Source of the DNA: Membranipora membranacea
Lineage: Eukaryota; Bryozoa; Gymnolaemata; Cheilostomatida; Membraniporidae
Length of the DNA: 64,000 nucleotides
Direction: 5' to 3'
NCBI GenBank assembly: GCA_914767715.1
Contig: OU612068.1
Location: 7,006,001-7,070,000, forward strand
Shown: positions 17,801 to 35,706 of the stretch, piece by piece
How the letters are laid out: each line of letters opens with the position of its first letter
Numbering within the stretch: position 1 is the stretch's first letter
Notes under the pieces: generated by a model
Database searches by the model: none
What the model saw: only the letters and a program-made list of their open reading frames with translations
Told to the model about the DNA's origin: nothing
Translations under genes and position numbers: made by a program

Positions 17801-18700
17801 TTACCGTTCAGTGCATTGAAAGATAACTGAGTTGTAAAGCAAATAATACCTGTGTCAATATACCACACAGGGAATAAAATGTCTCCTGAATCGGTTAAAA
17901 ATCACATGAACTAGGGTATGTAGGTTATCAGATCAGCAGCTCAATTATTTCCTGGTCTGAAGACCATTTAAGCATTAAGACCACGAGAAAAGCAACTGTG
18001 ACGAAATTGTTATTTGAGCTAGGCTTGTATTTATATCAAGAGTGTATTATTTAATCATGAAAGACGCTGTTGGTAGCAGTAACCTCACCTGAAACATTGC
18101 ATCCACCACGACATCCTGCAGGATAGCTCTGATAAAGGCATAATCATCAGGGGTACCTGATCCTGATCTGTCTATATCATTACACACCCTCACAAGCGCC
18201 TCTACAACACAACCAGAAGTTAATAGGATATGTCAGTAGTAATCCAGATTTTCTAGACCGATGCACTTCTGGTCTTCTGGGGCAAAGACATTTCTTGAGG
18301 CAAATGAGATTTTTTCAAATGCAAGTTCCGTACTCTAGTAGCAAGCTTTTTTTATGGGCAATTATATGCATCTTTTTTTGTAACATATAATATTGGTGTT
18401 AGCTAATAAATCAATCAATCAACACTATTTGGTGAGAGAGTCGGAGCTCCGTCTTGCTAATAGAACACACCAATATGCGCACAATCATGTCTTGTACAGT
18501 CTAGGAATTATTTCCGTTTTTAAAAATAAATTTAAACTTACAATCCTGATACATACAGTGCTATGTATGTTAGGAAGTGCATATTTGGTTCTGAACAGCA
18601 TCAAAGTAATCAACTTTTATTGGCAACATAACTAGGCCAAAGTAATAATAAAATAACAGTACTAACCATGAGCTGTTTCTTGATTTGGTACAGACGGCAT
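11886..18700 (-). CDS. MPP6: PALS2/MPP2/MPP6-type membrane-associated guanylate kinase scaffold, complete
   Basis: Cytoplasmic scaffold of cell junctions and cortical polarity (orthologue group of vertebrate MPP2 and MPP6/PALS2, fly varicose). Minus-strand exons: 18667-18700 (ATG), 18089-18201, 17034-17363, 16061-16294, 15362-15469, 14675-14807, 14167-14232, 13356-13711, 12876-13004, 12343-12510, plus possible 11886-11921. All phases agree. Domains in order: N-terminal L27 (about residues 10-50), second L27 (about 55-110), PDZ (about 150-232, with GLIHVGDIIAEVNG), SH3 (about 239-300, with WWECRN), Hook with a KKKKK run (about 324-328), and guanylate-kinase-like domain (about 346-550, GAQGVGRRSIKNR). 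The kinase P-loop lacks the catalytic Lys-Ser pattern, as in other MAGUKs, so it should be a protein-binding fold. If translation continues past 12343 it ends SWVC (559 residues), matching the family's SWVY end. If the donor at 12342 is used, the last exon adds 11 residues instead. The N-terminus (MPSVPNQETA) also resembles vertebrate MPP2. Confidence 0.95.
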
Positions 18701-20935
18701 CGTGTTTTCTGTGTTGCAACTTTGAGTAATTCACTAAAATATCCACCTTTTCATCTAAGCAGCTAAAAGAAAAAACACATATATTATATAATTGTACACT
18801 ATATAAAAATACAACTACTTCCAAATAACTTGTGTAGAATTATTGTTTTAGTCGTAATGGAATGACCAACATCAAATTTTGTGTATGTCAGTAGTTTAAC
18901 AGTGTGGAATGTCTATAATGTGAATCATGACGTATGGAACTGGTGTGTCTGGTCAATCATTCTCAGAGCGCTCTCACAAGCTTATCTACTTATCGCACTA
19001 TCCTAATTTTAGTAGTTGTGAAATTTCCCATAAGATTGGTATGCAGAGGCACTGACCACTGCACCATGGTAATCAACATACCACCTGTTCAAAGCTACGA
19101 GTAGGTCTTGCAACTGCATACGATACAGAATGATAATTTATAAAAAAAAACATGGACATATATAATGAAAATTACAGGAGACGCCAAGACCATCCGTGCT
19201 GGTTGATATTGCATCACCAGGCAGGCAAAGTTGGGGATTTGCTGCAGTTGGTCTTAGTTCAGCGGCATCAGATTTTTTTTGAATGCAAGGCAGCAAATGA
19301 ATGTGAGCGCTCAAACTCGAGCTCTTGAAAAGGTGCTCCCCTCCCTTGTGAATAGAGCCTTTTATGAGCACGTTGTTGTCACCAAAAGCAGACATTATGA
19401 TCAGTGGAAAATCACATGTACATCATCAATCAATGACCTTTGTGGTGGTATGAACATCAGAAAGAATTTCTTGCCAGGGCCCAAGGGACATAACAATGCT
19501 CAGTCAACCTGTTAACTATACATAAATCAGACCTTGACCATCTTATCAAGACAGGCTAATTCTAATCATGGTTATAATATGAGCTAGTCACTCTCACTGA
19601 GTCATGCCAGTAGGCCTACACTTTTAATCACTGAATCAGTGACTTGGGCTAACTCTGAGACTCTATTACACATATTTTTTTAGGAAAGAGATCCTCAGTC
19701 ATTACTTAGTTCATTGCTGTGACCGGTATGATCAAGGAGTAATTCCTTGGTATGATGATCCATCCAGACAACAAAAATCCAATCAATCAATGCATGATGA
19801 TGATTTGAACACACCATCTACTCAGAACACATTGCATTAATGCATTGGACTGGTTAGTCTATAGGCCATTTAGTGGGCTTTGTTAAAAAGCACTGAGTGA
19901 AAGTTATGCAGCCACCACCAGACCAATCAACATATATCCAGTGGAGTGAACTGAGTGTAACTGTTGCTTGTCTCGTCGAGAGTCTGTGTAAAATAAGTTT
20001 GAGTAAATTGAATGAGTGAGTTGATGTTCTTAGATTTGATTGCAATAAGTGTATTCCATGAGCATGGGAAAACAACTGGAGACATATTCCCATTGTCAAT
20101 GGATATCCAACTCATTTGCAATATACAAATTGTCTATTGACAAGAATGTTTACATTACCTTTTTTTTATGAAGTCTGAAAAATAAAACTGCCCCCAAAAA
20201 AGCCAACTTACTAGGAATTTCCGGTAACAACTTGACCTACTTTGCAGCATATTTCGAATATATAAGTTGTTAATAATTTTAATTTTGAATAAACAAAGTC
20301 TAAGAATTTGATTTTTCAAACTATTCTCACATACCTGATTGGATACAAAGCAATATACAGGAGAAAAATCAAACTTATTTATTTAGATAGAGCTGAGAGC
20401 AGAGTAAGTTTCATGTCTAACTAACAGTCCATTTTCATCAGATGCAGGCATATTTACAAAATAGAATTATATTTGATATTTTTATATGCTAAATGGTAAA
20501 AGAAAGCACACTCGGAATTTTTATGGGGCAGATTATGAGTAGTAAATTCTTTGCTAGCTAGTGCCTAAATATTGCTTCAGGTTCAGGTTATTATTGAGAC
20601 TGTGGTCACCTTTCCAATAGGACTTTTACATATACATGGTATTGATGTGCAACATGTATTGTATAGCATATAATGCTTGACTTTTTCTGGTCTGCCTAGA
20701 AGACATGTGAGGACAGGATCCCAGCTCCAGTTTGAGTTCCTGACCAATGAACTAAAGGTTTAGTTCATTGTCCTGACTGACTAGTCTTGCAGTATCCCTA
20801 TTATATGCTATTACAACATTGATGATCTGCTTAGTCAGGGCTAGGTAATTAGGTCTAAGTGATTGACTGTGCACAATTGTGTCCAATGTGTTGGGATAAG
20901 TCAGGCTGGAAAATTGCTATGAAGTGGTGGAGTGC
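18701..20935. other. Intergenic, MAGUK upstream region, no gene supported
   Basis: Probably holds the MAGUK 5' UTR and promoter. An open frame at 19279-19515 (plus) has no recognisable domain. A partial copy of the short palindrome family (TCAAGACAGGCTA, 19546-19558) is present. A perfect short hairpin, CAATGAACTAAA and its complement, lies at about 20745-20770. Otherwise I see nothing. Confidence 0.5.
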
Positions 20936-21723
20936 GGGCTGCACAGGTCTACTCCAAAACCTGGGACTTTGGCAATGTTCGACTGCCCCCTTGAGTTTTT
21001 GTTGTTTGAAGTTAATTCATGGTTGAGAAGACACATCCATCTTTCATGGTCTCTGGAGTCAAAAGAAATTTGGACAGCACTTCCCTGACTATTCTGTTTG
21101 AAAGACAACATCCTGCTGCTCATATACATACCTCATTTGATGGATTTAGTCACCTGTAGCTCTTTCAGCAAACAACTTCAGTTCAAAAATCTTTAACAAT
21201 CATGCGCGAACGCTTATAAACACTTCCAGGTTTTTTCGTAATATGTCCATAGGCCCTACTATATAATTTAAGGAAATACAACCAATGGATAAACCAATGA
21301 AATGTCCTGTAATCCAATTGGAACCAATCAGAAATCCTGACAATAGTTAAAACACAAAGCCCCAGAACTTGTTTATTGGTAATATACTACGGCCCTGAAT
21401 CAATTTAACTAACTGTAGACTATTTTTTAAATACCTGCGTCCGCGCATGATTGTAAAAGATTTTTGAACTGAAATTGTTTGCTGTAAGAGCTACAGGTGA
21501 CTAATCCATCAAATGAGGTAGGCTATGTATGAGCAGCTTAGTAGGTAGTCTTTCTAACAGAATACTCAGGGAAGTGCTTTCCAAATTTCCTTTGACTCCA
21601 GAGACCATGAAAGGTGGATGTGTCTTGTCAACTATGAATTACCTTCAAACAACAAAAACTCAAGGGAGGGGCAGTCAAACATTGCCAAAGTCCCAGGTTT
21701 TGGAGTAGACCTGTGGGGGGCTG
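20936..21723. mobile_element. Large foldback element with arms of about 280 bp
   Basis: The arm at 20936-21214 is repeated in inverted orientation at 21436-21723, with several substitutions and small indels. About 220 bases lie between. The arm includes segments such as CAAAACCTGGGACTTTGG and ATCAAATGAGG. One arm is open for 70 codons on the minus strand, but the other arm carries changes that disturb this, so coding is doubtful. The structure fits a foldback or MITE-like transposon. Clear target duplications were not identified. Confidence 0.7.
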
Positions 21724-29929
<8,206 letters not shown>

Positions 29930-31235
29930 TAATTTCTCACCAACAGTCAGTCAACAACCATTTCACAAGGATCAGATGTATACAACTATATGAGGTTGAT
30001 CCGTGGTCAAAATCTTCCACTTGGCATAAGAACTCTATTGTATAACTTAGAGTGACTGTATTTGGGTCTGAATTGAGTTGTACATTTTGTATAGATATGC
30101 CATTCCCACTGTCCCAATCATGATATACCAATAGCACCAGACATGCCATCAATAGCACCAGACATGCCATCAATAGTGCCGTACATGCCACTATGTTTAC
30201 TCCAATCTTTGTACACACATATCTCAAATTTTCATCTGTTTCACTTGCCTGCCTTGTACGTAACCAATTAAAAGTGATTTTTGTTCAGTGTATACAAATT
30301 TTCACCAAAGCAACCTTTTTCTGTGATGTGTGCTCTGGTTCAATGTCCAGCCTTTATTTTCGAACAATTCCTGCTCAAATACCTGTACATGTATGTAATC
30401 CATTTCAATGTCTGGATTTGAAAATCTTATATCTTTTTTTGTATGATCACTTGTTTGACCAAAGAATGGTGCTTCAAATAATGAAAAGTTTTTAAGAAAT
30501 TACCTTCAAATTTCTAGCATAGATAAACAGATAAGATTTTATTGAGACTCTCGCAGTAACCATGGGGTTACAGCTCAGTCGATTATTGCGCAGTGTTCAT
30601 GTGCAATAATACCTAAGTGCCGCACTGCTAAGTGTACCAACACCAATTTTTTTTGTCAGATACACTATGTAGTTTTTGTGTCACACTACATTCTTGAAGT
30701 TTTTCTTTTAACAACTACTCCATTATAAACCCCATGGTTTCTGCGAGAGTCTCAATAAAATCTCATCTTTATCTTATACAGCTCTGTCGATTATTGCGCA
30801 GTGTTCATGTGGAGCTTTTATGTTTGATTATAATGTTTAGAGGATGTTTCTCATCCCTAAAAATCTTATATAGATCATCTCATATTGATTTTATCATAGG
30901 GCTCAGGCATTTTTATTCAACTCAGGGTATATTGATTCACATAAATTTATCAAAATTTATTGGGATAAAGAAAAACTATTGATACTTTTGAAATGACAGA
31001 TCGAAAGGGAAATAAAATGAATCCTCAATCTTTTTTCTCGATGGTTGATTGCGCAAAACATTCTCATTGAATGAAAGTAATGTCAATAAGGTTTTTAAAG
31101 AAAATGAGGATATATGCCTGTGCTTTAATCTATGCAAATGATGACTGTTTATCCCAAAAGTTGGATCGCCATTAACCACAGGAGCAAAAGAGAACCTCAT
31201 TGACAAAACATCTAGAGCACCTGAAGGAATATTGA
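29930..31235. other. ZAK 3' flank with repeats, no gene seen
   Basis: Probably contains the ZAK 3' UTR. Around 30133-30190 there are about three copies of a 21-bp unit (AATAGCACCAGACATGCCATC). A nested inverted-plus-direct repeat at 30529-30811 is listed separately. No other gene-like signal. Confidence 0.5.
30529..30811. repeat. Nested inverted and direct repeats downstream of ZAK
   Basis: The inverted pair 30529-30567 and 30730-30768 matches at 37 of 39 bases. Each arm is followed at a similar distance by a direct repeat (30570-30603 and 30778-30811, 33 of 34 identical, core TCGATTATTGCGCAGTG). The combination suggests a foldback that duplicated neighbouring DNA, or two nested elements. 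Confidence 0.6.
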
Positions 31236-32018
31236 ATGGTGCGAATCTCATCATCATATACAACAACAACCCAGTCAACAAAGTCCTCAAACTTACGGTC
31301 GATATCTGAGAAGTACTCTCAATCACGAACAGTCTCATCTATGTACGAATCTACTTCTCAAGGCTCTTTAGATAGAGATAAAAGTGAGAGTACTGTTGAG
31401 AATATCAGTAATGAACCTGTTAGGATAAAGTTTGTGCCAAAGAAAGACAGGCACAAAAACCAAACAAAAACTAAAATATCACGATGGTCTCTTCAGAATG
31501 ACACTGCAGAGGCCACAACTGAGGAATCAGCAGAGACAAACTCAGTTATTAAAACTGAACCACTAACAGAAGCTGCAGCTAATAATGAAACCCTTGTTAC
31601 CAGTGGTGTGGGCGATACGCTGGAAGATGTAATCTCAGCTAAGGAAAATCCTAAAGAATCGATCTCAACTGTGGCTGAAAATGTATTTTCTGCGAGGACC
31701 CCCCATCATAATACCTGGCCTACACTACCACCAAACATTGCCAATAATAGTAAGGCCTCAGGGCCATTGCAACCAACTGGTGAAGGATTGGTGGAAGATT
31801 GCACACCACCTACTTCTGATGATGATGAAGCATAGATGTCGCCTGGATTGACAATAGGCGAGGCAAATATCAAACAACCTGACAATGATGTTGCAGACAA
31901 GAGTGATAGAAAAAGCCATAAAAAGGTAAAAGGCGATGTCCTGGTAAAATTGGTTAATATGTTTTTAGTTTATGACAGTTTTAGTTCTGCTGATGTTTCG
32001 TTTAGTGTCCATTTTTAA
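31236..32018 (+). pseudogene. Unrecognised Ser/Thr/Glu-rich reading frame with one in-frame TAG
   Basis: An ATG at 31236 opens 199 codons to TAG at 31833-31835. The same frame then continues open for 60 more codons to 32018. The product is hydrophilic, rich in S, T, E and N, with a basic patch (KFVPKKDRHKNQ, about residues 68-79) and an acidic end (SDDDEA) before the TAG. The continuation includes a lysine-rich segment (RKSHKK) directly at a donor-like GTAAAA (31926). No domain was recognised. It may be a coding exon, a gene with a nonsense mutation, or transposon-derived. The SINE-like insertion begins just after it. Confidence 0.35.
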
Positions 32019-32036
32019 AAGATAACATTCGAATTT

Positions 32037-32425
32037 AGTCAGTGGCGTATATTAGCACTCACGGCCCATGGAAATCCGTGAGTGGCTGAATAGCTCAGTG
32101 TGTAGAGCGTCCGCTTTGTAATCACTGATAATAAGATTGTCGTGGGTTCGAATCCCATCAAGATCAGTTTTTTTTCAAATGGGTGCTTTATAACTGGAGC
32201 ATTTTTACCGTAATCTTCTACTGCTATTGAGTTGTTTTCTGAAAGTACCCAACAGCTCAGTGAGCTATTGAAATACCTCTCTGCTTGCACTATTTTGCTA
32301 CCGATATGCAAAAATTTCCGTGGTGGGAGGGCGCTTAAGCGCCCCTCCCACACCCTCCCCGCCACGCCTACGGCGTGTGGATCGGGCTGCGCCCGATTAT
32401 TATGCTCATCTCTGAAAAGTCAGTG
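32037..32425 (+). mobile_element. SINE-like element with tRNA-like head and triple hairpin; candidate 8-bp target duplication
   Basis: AGTCAGTG occurs at 32037-32044 and again at 32418-32425, a plausible target duplication around a 373-bp element. The head (about 32084-32162) is tRNA-like: A box TAGCTCAGTGTGTAGAGC, T arm GTGGGTTCGAATCCCAT and a Pol III terminator-like T run at 32167. Its loop would give a TGT (Thr) anticodon, but the anticodon and acceptor stems do not pair well, so a working tRNA gene is unlikely. The 3' part is unusually GC-rich and consists of three successive hairpins (32324-32397). Confidence 0.5.
32324..32397. repeat. Three consecutive GC-rich hairpins
   Basis: Hairpin 1 is at 32324-32350 (TGGGAGGGCGCTT with its complement, one-base bulge). 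Hairpin 2 is at 32362-32380 (CCACGCC-TA-CGGCGTGTGG). Hairpin 3 is at 32381-32397 (ATCGGGC-TGC-GCCCGAT). They sit in an otherwise AT-rich region at the 3' end of the SINE-like element. Confidence 0.7.
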
Positions 32426-32426
32426 A

Positions 32427-32684
32427 GTGAAATTTTTTAGAATATACGCCCCTGAATTTAGTGATAATGAAGTATGTGTCTTCTCTGAAACAACTACAAA
32501 AAAGTCCGAAGATTGTCCTAGTCAAACATATGAAACCAATCTGTATGAAGTTGTCTCTTTACAGCTCAATTTATGCTTTACTACTGAAAATGTAGGTCTC
32601 TCAGATTTTACATTGAGTGTTTTAAACAACGTCGAATATGGATTGAATGAAAGGTCATTTGCTTACATGTTTGCTGTTGTCTAA
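32427..32684 (+). other. Open stretch after a possible acceptor; unrecognised
   Basis: A T-rich TTTTTTAG at 32432-32439 precedes an open frame rich in acidic and polar residues (for example PEFSDNEVCVFSETTTKK) ending at TAA 32682-32684. Its composition resembles the frame at 31236-32018, so the two might be parts of one gene split by the SINE-like insertion. This is inference with no domain support. Confidence 0.2.
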
Positions 32685-32829
32685 ACAACCACCAAATATT
32701 CCTCGTGAGTTATAAATTAATTTATTTTTTTATATAGTCAAAATGCAAGCATCACAAGGATTGTCACAAGAAGAGTAAGAAATCACAAGAGCAAGCGGTG
32801 ATACTTTTAACTTTGTTTCACCAAGCGTC

Positions 32830-33000
32830 GGAGGTTTTGGGTTCAAATCCCGCTGCAGTCTATTGACTACTGGGCTCAATTGACGCCCCAGGTGTGCTCC
32901 CACCTGCCTGCAAACTGAGAGCAACTTGGCGCCGAATATGGCAGCCGCGCCCTTAAAGCACTATATTTCTCAGTCTTCGGGCAGAGAGAAATACTTGCAA
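32830..33000 (+). repeat. Second tRNA-like/SINE-like fragment
   Basis: A B-box-like GGGTTCAAATCCC (about 32839-32851) is followed by a GC-richer body (GCTCCCACCTGCCTGCAAAC and so on) that contrasts with the surrounding AT-rich DNA. No clear A box or target duplication. It resembles the 3' part of a tRNA-derived SINE. Confidence 0.35.
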
Positions 33001-33656
33001 TAATCACCTGGTAACCTGGAGCTTGGACATCCCAAAGGAAGTGCAGAGGATGCTTTTAAGCTAGTGAACCTAATAAATCATCCAATTGAGAATTTTAACA
33101 AATATCAGTGGATGCAAAGCTGCTAAAAAAATAAATATAAAAGAATTAACAGAGTTGCATCTTTCAAGCAATGCCGTTGATGTGTATCAAAGGGAGAAAG
33201 GTATGTTCCACTGCAATAATGGGAGTCCACTCCTCGCCATATTCAATTTATTTAATAATGAAGACATTATGATTTAAGAGCTGATAGACAATATAAGGCA
33301 GTTATTGTACCCCGCCGTCACACAGTAGTAACTTGGTATAAGTTGACTTCTGCTCTCCATTACGCTATACGCAATGTAATGTATCATCTAAGTTTGTGGC
33401 AACAGCGGCTATGCATGGAATATGAGCCTAAGAACTTGCATATCATACTCAATGAATCATCATACCCTGTGTTGAGTGTTGAAGTCACTGATTGATATTG
33501 AATATACATTGAAAGTAAATCAGTGGTTGAAGTTGAAGATGGAAGTACAATTTCTGATGAACCAATGTAAGTGCTAATAGATAAATTATCATGATTTTAT
33601 TTTGCTGCATGTTCTTACCTCAATTCTTACCTCAAATATTAAAGAACACTCGTAAA
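33001..33656. other. No feature recognised
   Basis: AT-rich sequence with only short open frames (for example 33086-33277 plus). I see no splice-consistent exon, repeat or RNA gene. Confidence 0.4.
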
Positions 33657-33920
33657 CTACCTAGGTGGCATAACCATCTGTGCCTCGTGTGGTAAGGCAT
33701 CTGTTGGAGACCCCAGTAAAGTCTGAATTCTGGCATGAAGCCATTGTGTGTTTAATTTTGGTGAGATCCTATCAGAAGGTTTCAGATGCTTTCCGGAAGG
33801 TCTGTTGTAATAAGCTGCGGATGATGCTTGTATAGAGGTGGGATCCCCTGTTATAGCTGCACTTGTTTTCATAGTAGCTTGAGATCTGCGGTTGACAATT
33901 TCATCATAATCAGAACAGAA
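33657..33920 (-). CDS. Candidate terminal exon of an unrecognised protein
   Basis: On the minus strand an open frame begins after TGA (33921-33923) and runs to TAG at 33657-33659. It includes YDEIVNRRSQATMKT, YYNRPSGKHLKPSDRI and a Pro/Met-rich C-terminus ending MPPR. The residue mix looks like a real soluble protein (balanced charged residues, aromatic-proline motifs) rather than random AT-rich translation. Acceptor-like ACCGCAG precedes ATCTCAAGC, so it could be the last exon of a minus-strand gene whose other exons I did not find. No family was recognised. The LINE fragment upstream (34.2-35.1 kb) is in the same orientation but looks unrelated. Confidence 0.35.
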   Translation of the reverse strand, partial: FCSDYDEIVNRRSQATMKTSAAITGDPTSIQASSAAYYNRPSGKHLKPSDRISPKLNTQWLHARIQTLLGSPTDALPHEAQMVMPPR

Positions 33921-34194
33921 GATAGGGTGTCATGTTTGTTCTGATCTGAGAGAATTCTCATCAGGAGTGATACTCTGTGGGAATTTCTCTTTTCTTGTAA
34001 GCTCTGAAGTCCGAGGCTAGAGCGCCCCTAAACATCAGCCTCGATAAAGAGCTGAATTTCTCTAGTATATGAGTAAGTGGGAAGTTCTTGTTGTGCTTAA
34101 TTCAAATTTCTGCTGTCACTATGTACTGGTCACTTGACCCAGGGGTCACAACCTGTGTCTTGCTAATCAACGACGAATCGCTTACGAAAATTAT

Positions 34195-35118
34195 AAAACA
34201 AGTATATTTCTGTGTATGAGTGTCGGTTTGCTAACAGCTTGTGTGAGATTGTTTACAGCCAGCGTATTCAGGAATTATTGGTGATAATTTGAGTACGGTG
34301 TATGAGTCTCAGGGGTCTTTCATTTAGAAACAGCCAAAATCGCTCACTCACTGAGTGAGCAATACCTGCTAGGCTCTTGCTTTCAGATCACTGAGTCACT
34401 TTATGGAAGTATATACACTCTGAGTGAGTGATTTGGGAACGATTTTGTCTAATTGAAAGACCAAGTGAGTGATAATTTTGGGCAATGTGATAGTGATAAC
34501 TTGCTTTAGTAAAGTATCGCTCTAATTGAAAGACCCCTCTGGGAGGTTCAGATCCCCCACAACAAATAAAAGGCACTTCGGTCGTTGATGTCGGATCGTT
34601 GATATGATTTCACCAATACTAATAAGATCTGAGTCTGATATGTGAGGTCTGTAATACCAACATTTGATCACTTCAGGGCCTATTTTTACTACTACTATTT
34701 CGTGATAGCCTGTTTCTCACTTTATTTCACATAGTTCATATACATCTTTCACTTCCATAAGGACACCACCACCTATAAGGTTTCTACCTTTTCAAAAAAT
34801 AAACTATAAGGAGATTCTATAATTGATTCGCCTGTCTGGTCAAGGTGTCTCTCTGTGAGACATATAATGTCATAGCCAAAAGTTAGTGTGGTTCTATTCG
34901 TGGTTTTCCCCTTGACTGATCGTGTGTAAGCGTAAAACAGACTTAGTGTGTTCGCCGTTGGGCTTCTGCGTTGCTGGTTTCACTTTCTGCCATTCCCTGA
35001 GATTTTCTGTTCGATTGTCATGTTTTTGATCCAGTATTCTCCCCAATTGGTTGCACCCTTGAGCTGTTTTATGTCTTGCCTAAGTTGATATTCTTGTTCT
35101 CTTACCTTGGCTCTGACA
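34195..35118 (-). pseudogene. LINE fragment: 5' region and apurinic endonuclease, split by a MITE
   Basis: The minus-strand translation shows endonuclease motifs of a non-LTR retrotransposon. GYDIICLTERHLD lies around 34837-34880. RNLIGGGVLMEVKD lies around 34745-34790. A YYRPHISDSD segment is followed by VGDLNLP near 34545. After the MITE, ETHTPYSNYHQ (stop) FLNTL continues the same domain near 34220-34310. Stops (for example in the segment after CEIK) show it is dead. No reverse-transcriptase part follows here. Confidence 0.7.
34312..34537. mobile_element. MITE of the GGGGTCTTTCAAT family inserted in the LINE fragment
   Basis: The ends are GGGGTCTTTCATT (34312-34324) and ATTGAAAGACCCC (34525-34537). 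A further internal AATTGAAAGACC at about 34451 suggests a nested or partly duplicated copy. The flanking sequence belongs to one LINE endonuclease frame on either side, which shows that this is an insertion. Confidence 0.7.
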
Positions 35119-35500
35119 TCCAATCTACAGAATATATTATCAACCAGTCAGCTTATTCAAATCACAATTTAATAATCTGTTTTTAACCAAAATAAACCAA
35201 AAATTTATTTTGTAAATACATGAGGGCCGTTTGTAATAAATGACGCATGATAATCTTCCAAAATAACGTCCACAACAGAACCACTGCAATTAAGTTTGAC
35301 ATTTCAACCATTTTAACTGAAATAATTTAACACGTATGCAAATTCTGACTCTCATTTCATTTTGCTGCAGATAAGATTTACTCGGAGTCGTCATCATGTT
35401 GTGTTGACCTGAAGTCAATTCAGCGAGATCCACATGTTTCAGGTATTAAAAGAGTGACAGAAGTGATATCTGAAGGGTACGCCTTTGATTCGAATCCGGG

Positions 35501-35706
35501 TCAAAGTACCAATGAACAAAGTCCCAAAGACCAAAGTACCATGAACAAAGTCCCAAAGACCAAAGTCCCGTGACCAAAGTCCCATAGACCAAAGTACCAA
35601 TGAACAAAGTCCCAAAGTCCCGTGACCAGAGTCCCGCGGCCAAAGTCCCAAAGGCCAAGGTCCCAAAAGCCAAAATCCCAAAGTCCAAAATACTATAGAG
35701 TCCCGA
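35501..35706. repeat. Degenerate tandem array of an AAAGTCCC-type unit (left member)
   Basis: About 200 bp of imperfect repeats built from AAAGTCCC plus AAAGACC, AATGAAC or GTGACC variants. An inverted counterpart lies at about 40185-40440. Open frames on the minus strand (Gly-Leu-Trp-rich) are produced by the repeat itself. Confidence 0.75.

Noticed and set aside
19279-19515. 78-codon plus-strand frame upstream of the MAGUK gene
   Set aside because: Lacks an ATG at its start, a splice context and recognisable motifs. Likely chance.
32084-32165. Functional tRNA-Thr(TGT) gene
   Set aside because: A and B boxes and the T arm are good, but the anticodon and acceptor stems do not pair. It is better explained as a SINE head.
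35439-35688. Gly/Leu/Trp-rich frames at 35.4-35.7 kb and 40.3-40.6 kb
   Set aside because: Produced by the AAAGTCCC/GGGACTTTGG tandem repeats, with different frames all open.
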